This document shows, one piece after another, positions 13,201-22,200 of a DNA stretch of 64,000 bases. The translations under genes and the position numbers were made by a program. The number at the start of each line of letters is the position of its first letter. Positions within the stretch are counted from its first letter, which is position 1. The notes under the pieces are model-generated. The model was not told the DNA's origin, made no database searches, and saw nothing but the letters and a program-made list of their open reading frames with translations. Source of the DNA: Yamagishiella unicocca (taxonomy: Eukaryota; Chlorophyta; Chlorophyceae; Chlamydomonadales; Volvocaceae). The stretch spans positions 62,001-126,000 of the forward strand of contig BDSL01000057.1 of assembly GCA_003116995.1 (NCBI GenBank). Direction: 5' to 3'.

Positions 13201-16200
13201 GGCGCCACAAGCGGTGGCTTGCGAGACAGCCTCGGCATATATACACGGCAACAGCCTTTCAAAGGACTAAGGTGGCAACCCATCCTTTCCTGCCGAACCA
13301 CCCCTCCTCCGCAGTCCCCTATCCTACCCCTCATCCCTCCCGTCTCTGCCCCCTCCTTCCACCCCCCCAACACAACCTCCCCTCCTCCCACCCCCCTTAC
13401 TAGTGCCGACCCACGGGTTTTCTCCCACCCACCTCCCCTTTCCAGTAACTCCCACTATTCCTCCTGTTACGGACTCAAAGCCTCCCTCGTTACCCGCCCT
13501 CACCGGTCTCCCTCGCAACCCTCACCGGTTTCCCTCACGACCCCTCACCGGTTTCCCTCACAGCCCCTCACCTTGAAGCTAGGTTCAAAGCTGATGTCCC
13601 CCTCGTGGAAGCCCAGGAAGGCGCGCTTGCCCTCCATCTCCCGCCGCAACTGGTCCACCTGGTGGCGGGACCGGAAGCGGGGGGTACAGAAAAGGACCGG
13701 TCACTCGACATGGGACGTGGGAAGCCGGGGGGTTACAAGTAAAGAAGCCGGGTGGTGGTGGTGTGAGGAGAGCCCGTGGACTAGGAAGCGGAAGCAGAGT
13801 AGCAGCGGTGGGGAGGGGCGGTCGAAGGCTGCGCCGAAGGCGCGGACTTGGTTGGAGTTGCGGCGCATGACAGCAGTCCCGTGTCAGGGGTGATGGTGGT
13901 GGTGGTGGTGGGGAGGGAGGAGGGTGTCGAGCACAAGGAGAAAAAGGCTGTCCGACGACTGCGAGGCAGTGCCGGACCGGTGTGTCCCGGCAGGGGCGGC
14001 CTTGGCGGGGTTTGGTATTGGCGCCACTGGGAGTCTAGTAGCGTTGTGGGTCGTAGCGTCCAACCAGACCCAACGCCGTCACCCCCGTCCCGTCGTACCT
14101 CGAGCAGCTTTGTGAATCGGCCGCCCTGCACCTCCGCCACAAGCGAGGCGAAGTCGGCGGGGGTGGGGCTGTCCGTGGGGCTCACTGCCTGCTGCCCATA
14201 GTCCAGACTGCGGAGGTATCAGGGCCGGGAGTTACAGAAAAGAATCGGTTACTCGACATGGGCCGGGCGGGGAGGGAAGGCAGCGAGGAAACGCTTGCAG
14301 AGGTAAAACCATATAAAGAATACTGACTAGAGGGCGGGATCAGGGTGGGTTGCTGTGGGCATCATCAAAGGGACCTCCAAGATCCAACCAGCGATCCTGG
14401 AATCCTAACGATGGCGACCTCAGCTGTAACTCAGGTCCAGTGCGGTAACTCAGGTCCCCTAGCTCCGCCTGCCAACGACTTACCGGTAATTCAGGTCGCC
14501 CAACCACACCACGTGGTGGAAGGCGGTTAGGACGTCCATGTGCGACCCCTGCGAGTCCAGCTTCAGCCCCCGGATGATGTCCCGGTAGTTGTTGTTTCGG
14601 GCGCTGAGGGGGTAGCGGGTTGCGACGGATAAGGGTTTAGGATTTAGGATTTAGGGTTTAGGATTTTACAGTTTTAGGGTTTAGGGTTCGGAGGGCAGAG
14701 GCGAGCGGGGCGGTGGAGCAGCCAGTGTCGAGCGGCAAGGCAGCCGACGCAAACCGATGCTACGGTGGGGCGTTGAGAAGGGGAGGATGGCTGGCCGACA
14801 ACCGCCGTCCACCACCACCAACACCGCAGACCACCACCACCGCCGTCCACCACCACCATCACCACAAGAACCACTGCCCGAATATGATGTTGATTGCCGC
14901 ACCGGGTACGGTCCTGGTGAGCAGCCAGGTGGCTGTTGACGAAGGCGATGGTGGTCTCCCACACCCGCAAGCTGATGCCCACGCCGCCCTGCAAGCCGTC
15001 CAGGGAGGGCAGGCAGGCGGGGCAGTGAGCGGGGCCAGCGAGGAGAGGAACGCAAACCCAGTAACTGCAGCCAGCTTGTCACGCACACCCACATACCCTC
15101 ACACCCTCACGAAACACACGCTCCGGTTGCCTCGCGGCTCTGCGGTGAAGCAACACACGCTTCCGACCCCGCGCCTAGGGACCCTCACCTCGGCCCCGAA
15201 ACCCTCACCTCGGCCCCGAAACCCTTACCTCCGCCCCGAAACCCTCACCTCGGCCCCGAAACCCTTACCTCCGCCCCGAAACCCTCACCTCGGCCCCGAA
15301 ACCCTTACCTCCGCCCCGAAACCCTCACCTCGGCCCCGAAACCCTCACCTCCGCCCCGAAACCCTTACCTCGGCCCCGAAACCCTCACCTCCGCCCCGAA
15401 ACCCTTACCTCCGCCCCGAAACCCTCACCTCCGCCCCGCCAACCCGCAGGTTGCGCCGCCCCTGAGACCGCCCCCGCACCTTGTTTGTGGCCACCCCCGC
15501 CACCCCGGTGGCCTGCTTGCTGGTGCGCACATCGGAGATGGCGGCGTACACGTCGTTCCGCGCAAACAGCAGCAGCCGGATCTGGCCCATGTGGGAGGAG
15601 GAGACCATGAAGTAGCCGGGGCCCACGGCCTCCTGCGCGGGGGGGAGAATACCCGGTCGGGCGGGGTGCAAAGAAAAACCGTGTACGAAAGAAAAACCGT
15701 TTAGAACAGTCGGGCAGGTGGGCGGGTGGGCGGGCGGGGTAGGCGGGTGGGAGAAATACACAGGAACGCATGCAGCCACGCGGATCCACGCGAACCCCTG
15801 AACCCCCCCCCCGGGGTCAGGGGGGTTAGGGTTTTTTTCTCGCATCCACGGGTCTTCCTCGACCCACCCCCCGCTTCTGCCCGGGTCTTATCGCAACCCC
15901 CCGTTTCTGCCCTCTGTTTCCGATGTCGTGTCACCGGCTCTCCTCTTCACCCCCCCCCAAACGTAACCAGCAATGCACATCCCTCGGTGCCGTACCTTGA
16001 GCCTCTCCTCCCACAGGTCCCGGAACTCGCTGCCGACCTTGGTCATGTCCGTCAGCATGCCCTTGCTCTTGTACGTCTGCTGCGCGCTCTTGGGCTGCTG
16101 CGACGAGACGCGGACGCCGCCGGGGGCCCCCCCGGGGGGGTGGGAGGAGAGGTGGGTGTTGCTGGCGCGAGTGAAGGCCACGCTGCCGGTGCTGCCGGCC

Positions 16201-19200
16201 GCGGCGGTGCTGGACGTGAAGGAGGCGTCCGCGACGGAGGGGGCGTTGGCGGCGGTTACACCCGGAGGCACCGGCCAGGGCGCCTGCGGCGGTCGGTGGC
16301 GGCGGCAGCGGCGGCGGCGGCGACGGCATCGGTCAGTGGGTGGGTGGGCGGCCGTGTTTCGGTTGCACAGTCAGGGGTGAGCGGGCGCCGACGTGGCGCG
16401 ACCCTGTACGGACGATAGCTGGCCCAAACAACCTAATGGATGGGGTGGGGTGCGGAAAAACCTCTCAGTCCAGGCCCCGTCCCCGCCCCGCGCACCACCG
16501 CTCCTGCCCGGTGGCGGTGATTGCCCGGCAGCTCCACAGTACTGTGGCGGCGGCCTCGGGCAGCGACTGCCGTAACGCGAAGCGGCGGAGGACCCGGCGC
16601 CATGTTGCCGGTGCCGCCCGCGTCTGCAGGGGGTTGAGGGCACCGAGGGGCGAAGTGGGGATTCGGGGCCGGGTCCGAGCGTCAGTCCCACCGGTGACGC
16701 CTACCTGCCAGGGCAGCCCCCGGACGCCAGCACCGCACCGCCCCAGCACCGCCCCAGCACCGCCCCAGCACCGCCCCAGCACCGCCCCAGCAGCACCCCA
16801 GCAGCACCCCAGCACCGCCCCAGCAGCACCGCCAGTCGTCCTCGGACGTCAGTCCCAAACGGAATTTTACGCAACCACGGGTTTCCCTCGCAGCGCCTCC
16901 ATCCGCCCAGGGAGACAGATCTCCTACTAGTCTCTCTGTTGCATTGCCTCTATGCTACCCTACAGCGAGCACCTGCGCCCAACCCACTCCCTCTCTGCCA
17001 ATCGCACCCCATCCCGCCAGTCGCGCCCCCTCTCCCCGCCAGTCGCACCCCCTCCCTCCACGAGTTTCCTCTCAACCTCCCCCCCCCACACACACAGATG
17101 CAGCGCGCACCTGCACCCAGCGCGTGTTGGGCCTGCAGCAGCTGCGGCGGCAGCGAGTTCACCGTCACGCTCTTCGCCCGGTTCCGGGCCGGACGGGCGC
17201 GGGTGAAGCTGGCGGGGGAGGCTGCGGGGCCGGCGGTGGCTGAGGACTCCCGAGTGGCCATGCCGCTGCCGGGGGTGCTGACCTGGCCATCCGTGTTGAG
17301 GCCGGCGGAGTCAGCCGTGTCCAGGTTGGCGCCGGAGGGCGATGGGTTGGCGGCGGCGCCGCCGCTGGGCACAAGGATGGAGAGGCCGGGGCCGTTACGG
17401 CCCCCGCGGGAGGAAGCAAGGTCGCCGCCGTCCTGCGGGCCCCGGCTCACGGTGGAGCCCTGGGTCTGTGAGGGCGCGGGGTGGGGGTGAGGGGGGGGGT
17501 GCGGGGGGAGGTGGATGGGTTTGTGGGTTTGCAGGGCTGGGATGGAAGGAAGGCGGACGACGCATGGCGTGGCGGAGGCGTCGTCGATATGGTGAAGGGA
17601 CGAGACACGTTTGCTGTGACACCATGCTGCGACCCCGTGCCGCGACCCACCAAGCACTCCAGCAGTCCGCCCTCACTGTCCTGCAACGCATACTGCTGGC
17701 GGCTGCAGTTGCGGCTGCTGGGGAAGGCCCGGCTGGTGGTGCAGCTGGCGTCCGTGTCTTGCATGCACTCGGCCAGGTTCGCGAAGTGCGCCGAGTTGAT
17801 CGTGTCGTCCTCCAACTGGCCGCCCTGAAGACACGAGGCGTCGTACAGCGGTTTGGCAGGCAAGCGGCGTCTCGACAGGCCTCTTGGGGTTTGGTTAGGG
17901 TTTATGGAGCTGGGCGGCTGGGGGAATACATGGGTTCATCACAGACATCGTCGATTTGTGTTTGCTGCATGCCGCCCTGCCCCGGCCCCCTTCCTCTCAT
18001 CGCCCCCCACCCCCGTTATTTTAATGTAACCCCCGCCCCCTCCATCGCCCCCTCCATCACCCCCTCCGTCGGCCCGCCGCGGCTCACCTCTTCTTGGAGC
18101 TCCTCCTCTGCCATCTGCGCCCCCGGGTCCATCATCCCGGCGCCCACCTTGTACAGACACTCCTGCGGGCGCCAGGTGGGTCCGCAACCCAGATGGGGGT
18201 CATATCACCCGCGACCCAGATGGTCCGCAACCCAGATGGGGGTCAGGTCACCCGCGACCCAGATGGTCCGCAACCCAGACGCGGGTCAGGTCACCCGCGA
18301 CCCAGATGGTCCGCAACCCAGATGGGGGTCAGATCACCCGCGACCCAGATGGTCCGCAACCCAGATGGGGGTCAGGTCACCCGCGACCCAGATGGTCCGC
18401 AACCCAGATGGGGGTCAGGTCACCCGCGACCCAGATGGTCCGCAACCCAGATGGGGGTCAGGTCACCCGCGACCCAGATGGTCCGCAACCCAGATGGGGG
18501 TCAGATCACCCGCGACCCAGATGGTCCGCAACCCAGATGGGGGTCAGGTCACCCGCGACCCAGATGGTCCGCAACCCAGATGGGGGTCAGGTCACCCGCG
18601 ACCCAGATGGTCCGCAACCCAGATGGGGGTCAGGTCACCCGCGACCCAGATGGTCCGCAACCCAGACGCGGGTCAGGTCACCCGCGACCCAGATGGTCCG
18701 CAACCCAGACGGGGGTCATATCACCCGCGACCCAGATGGTCCGCAACCCAGATGGGGGTCATATCACCCGCGACCCAGATGGTCCGCAACCCAGATGGGG
18801 GTCAGGTCACCCGCGACCCAGATGGTCCGCAACCCAGACGGGGGTCAAGTCACCCGCAATCCAGATGGTCCGCAACCCAGACGGGGGTCATATCACCCGC
18901 GACCCAGATGGTCCGCAACCCAGATGGGGGTCAGATCACCCGCGACCCAGATGGTCCGCAACCCAGATGGGGGTCATATCACCCGCGACCCAGATGGTCC
19001 GCAACCCAGATGGGGGTCAGATCACCCGCGACCCAGATGGTCCGCAACCCAGATGGGGGTCAAGTCACCCGCGACCCAGATGGTCCGCAACCCAGATGGG
19101 GGTCAGGTCACCCGCGACCCAGATGGTCCGCAACCCAGATGGGGGTCATATCACCCGCGACCCAGATGGTCCGCAACCCAGATGGGGGTCATATCACCCG

Positions 19201-22200
19201 CGACCCAGATGGTCCGCAACCCAGATGGGGGTCAGGTCACCCGCGACCCAGATGGTCCGCAACCCAGATGGGGGTCAGGTCACCCGCGACCCAGATGGTC
19301 CGCAACCCAGACGGGGGTCAGATCACCCGCGACCCAGATGGTCCGCAACCCAGATGGGGGTCAGATCACCCGCGACCCAGATGGTCCGCAACCCAGACGC
19401 GGGGTCAGATCACCCGCGACCCAGATGGTCCGCAACCCAGACGGGGGTCATATCACCCGCGACCCAGATGGTCCGCAACCCAGATGGGGGTCAGTCACCC
19501 GCGACCCAGATGGTCCGCAACCCAGATGGGGGTCAGATCACCCGCGACCCAGATGGTCCGCAACCCAGATGGGGGTCAGATCACCCGCGGTCCGCCCCGC
19601 CGTCCGTACCTCGCCATTCGCCCCCTTCTCCCCCAGTGGCCACTCGGCCCCCCCCCAAGTGGCCACTCGGCCCCCCCCCAAGTGGTCACTCGGCCCCCCC
19701 CCCCAAGTGGCCACTCGGCCCCCCCCCAAGTGGCCACTCGGCCCCCCCCCCAAGTGGTCACTCGAACCCCCCCCAAGTGGCCACTCGGCCCCCCCCCAAG
19801 TGGTCACTCGGCCCCCCCCCCAAGTGGTCACTCGGCCCCCCCCCCCAAGTGGTCACTCGAACCCCCCCCCCAAGTGGTCACTCGAACCCCCCCCTTCGGC
19901 GCAACGCACCTGCACGCCAATGACCACCAGGTCGTGCTGCAGCGATTGCACACCCTGTCGTACGGTACGGCAAGTGTGCCGACATGAGGGCGGGGAGAGG
20001 CGGTCAGCGGGCCGGCGCGCCAATTTTGATACGTGGGGGGCACAGGCAGCACCCGTAGCACCAACAGCCCCGCAGTGCCACATTCCTGCGTCACGTCACA
20101 CCCCCTCCTCAGCCATCTATTACGCCCAGCTATTATACGCCAGCTTTTATACCTACGTCGTGTAACCGGTCTTTATGCCACCCCTCCTCAGCCCCCCTTT
20201 TGGCCCTCTTATCCCCCTGGGCGCCACTTCTCTCCGGCACCAGCACCCCCCACACCTGATGCTTAGTGCAATGTCAAGTGTTTCCAAGCACGCCGCAGTA
20301 GCTTATATGGCTAACCCCCTTAAAACCTAAAACCCTAATGCGAGTTCCCCCCCAATGCGGATTCTCTTATAAGCCCTCCGCCCCTTGCCAAGGCCCCGGA
20401 CCCGCCTGCAGCCAGGGCCCTAGGTCCGCCGGGGGCTCCGCGTTGCCCACGTTCCATGTGCCCGCCAGCACCTTGAGGGGGCGGTGGACCCACTCCTGCA
20501 GAGAGGCAGGAGAACCCGTGTACGAAAGGAAAACCGTGGGAGAGGTAGGGGGGTTCGAGGAAAACCCGTGGTGGAGGGGGGTGGAGGGTGGGAGGGGGGG
20601 CGTCCGGATCCAGACGGATACTAATGGGTAAAATGATAGATGACGATAGGTGCTTGCTTACGTCAAACGAGCCAAGGCGAGCACGGCCGTTTGCGGTATG
20701 TTCGGTTGCCCTTGGATTGCATTGCGTTGGGGGAAGAGGCGCGCGGAGTTGGGGGAAGAGCCGCGGAGGGAGTGTGCGAGCTGCGCGGAACTGCCCCCCA
20801 GGACGACCCCTGCGACCTCACCGCGGTATAGAACAGCTGCATCTGCACCTGCCCCTTGAGCTTGTTGGCGCGAGAGCGCAGCTGGTGCCAAGTGGGCTGC
20901 GCGTAGCGGGCGGGGAACTCGGCGATCGTCTTGACGGGGATGCGGATCTGACCCATGAAAGCTGCGGGGGGGGGGCCGGGTCGCGGAGAAGGGAGGAGGC
21001 GCCGGGGGGGGGGGTGCGTGAATCGGAGGGACAGAAGGGCATGTGGACTGTGACCCCATCTCGGGCCTTTCGCAGGTGCCCTGCGATCGAGTGCCTCGCC
21101 TCCCAGCCCCAGCCTCCCAGCCCCCGCCTCCCAGCCCCCGCCTCCCAGCCCCCGCCTCCCAGCCCCCGCCCACCTGGCCGCCAGCACCTCAGGTGGTCGT
21201 ACACCTTGACCTTGAGCGACGCGAACGCTGGCGTCGGCACGTCGAAGACGAAGAACTCGTCCCAGAACGGGTCTTTGCTCTGTCGTGGGGGTCAGACCGC
21301 GCCGGGGGATACATGGGCCAGAGGTCAGCTCGGCGACACCGCAGCTGCATCTCAGGCAAGGGGCAAGGCCAGCATCCACCTCTTCAAGGACTTCAACCCC
21401 GTTGGGCGGCACAGCGTCCAGCTGTGATACCCAGGACCCAGCAGTTGCCTTTTGCTATGGCTCCGGAGCGGCTGCGCCCATCCCCTGCCAAAGGCACCTC
21501 TTACATCATCGCATGCCCTCTAGTCATCCTTCCCAGAGATTTCAAACCACGCACCTTCATGACCGCCTTGGACGTGTACGATTTGTCATCGCACGACACC
21601 ACCGCGTACGGATCGATCTGCTTCTCCTCCTTGGACCGACTCAAGTCGGTCGCCTGCAGCAGCCGCACCGCCAGCCGCGCGCGCTCCACCTTGGACTTGT
21701 TCCCCGACCTGAATGCAGCCAGCAGCACAGCGGTGAGGTTGCCCTGGTGGCGGCGGCGATGCTTCCAAAGCGTTACGCAGCTCCGGCTGCGTTGGTGGAT
21801 GTAATGGCGGTCTGCAAGTGGTGCCGGTGGCGCTGGTGGCGCGAAAGCCGCGGGGGGGAGGGGGGCTGCCTACCCCGAATGACAGCAACTCGACAGACCC
21901 ACCCACCAACAGCGGTTTCGTCCCGGTCTCGGAGCGCATCTGGCGGCGCACGAACGTACGCCATCCGCCGTTCAGGTGTGCCGGACGTGCAGCCCGACAC
22001 CCACCCACCCACACCCACCAGAGCATAAGGCCCTGGTCACGGCCCAGGCCTCCTCCATGCGACCCGCCGTTGGTCACCGACTTGTCCGCCGATGCTCCCC
22101 TGGTGTCGTTGCGCCGCAGCACCGCGGGACGCGCACCGCCGCAGCTGCGCGATGAGTTCTGCGGGTGAGAGAACAGCGGGTGAGAGAACAGCGGGTGAGA

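Larger units (their letters stand above)
7543..14483. repeat. Tandem duplication, copy B (about 6.9 kb)
   Basis: Second copy of the block at 529-7516, in direct orientation. It is the copy still joined to the upstream half of the 5-phosphatase gene. Homology stops at 14483, the first base of intron 16 of that gene; the last exon base is 14484. The block includes exons 17-24 of the gene. Confidence 0.93.

Noticed and set aside
18183..19590. CRISPR-like appearance of the 43-bp direct repeats
   Set aside because: Repeats are contiguous with no unique spacers, and the genome is eukaryotic.
17342..20165. Three overlapping plus-strand frames of 600-880 codons
   Set aside because: They are the three frames of the 43-bp tandem array in an intron of the minus-strand 5-phosphatase gene. 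They have no start context, no motif and perfect periodicity.
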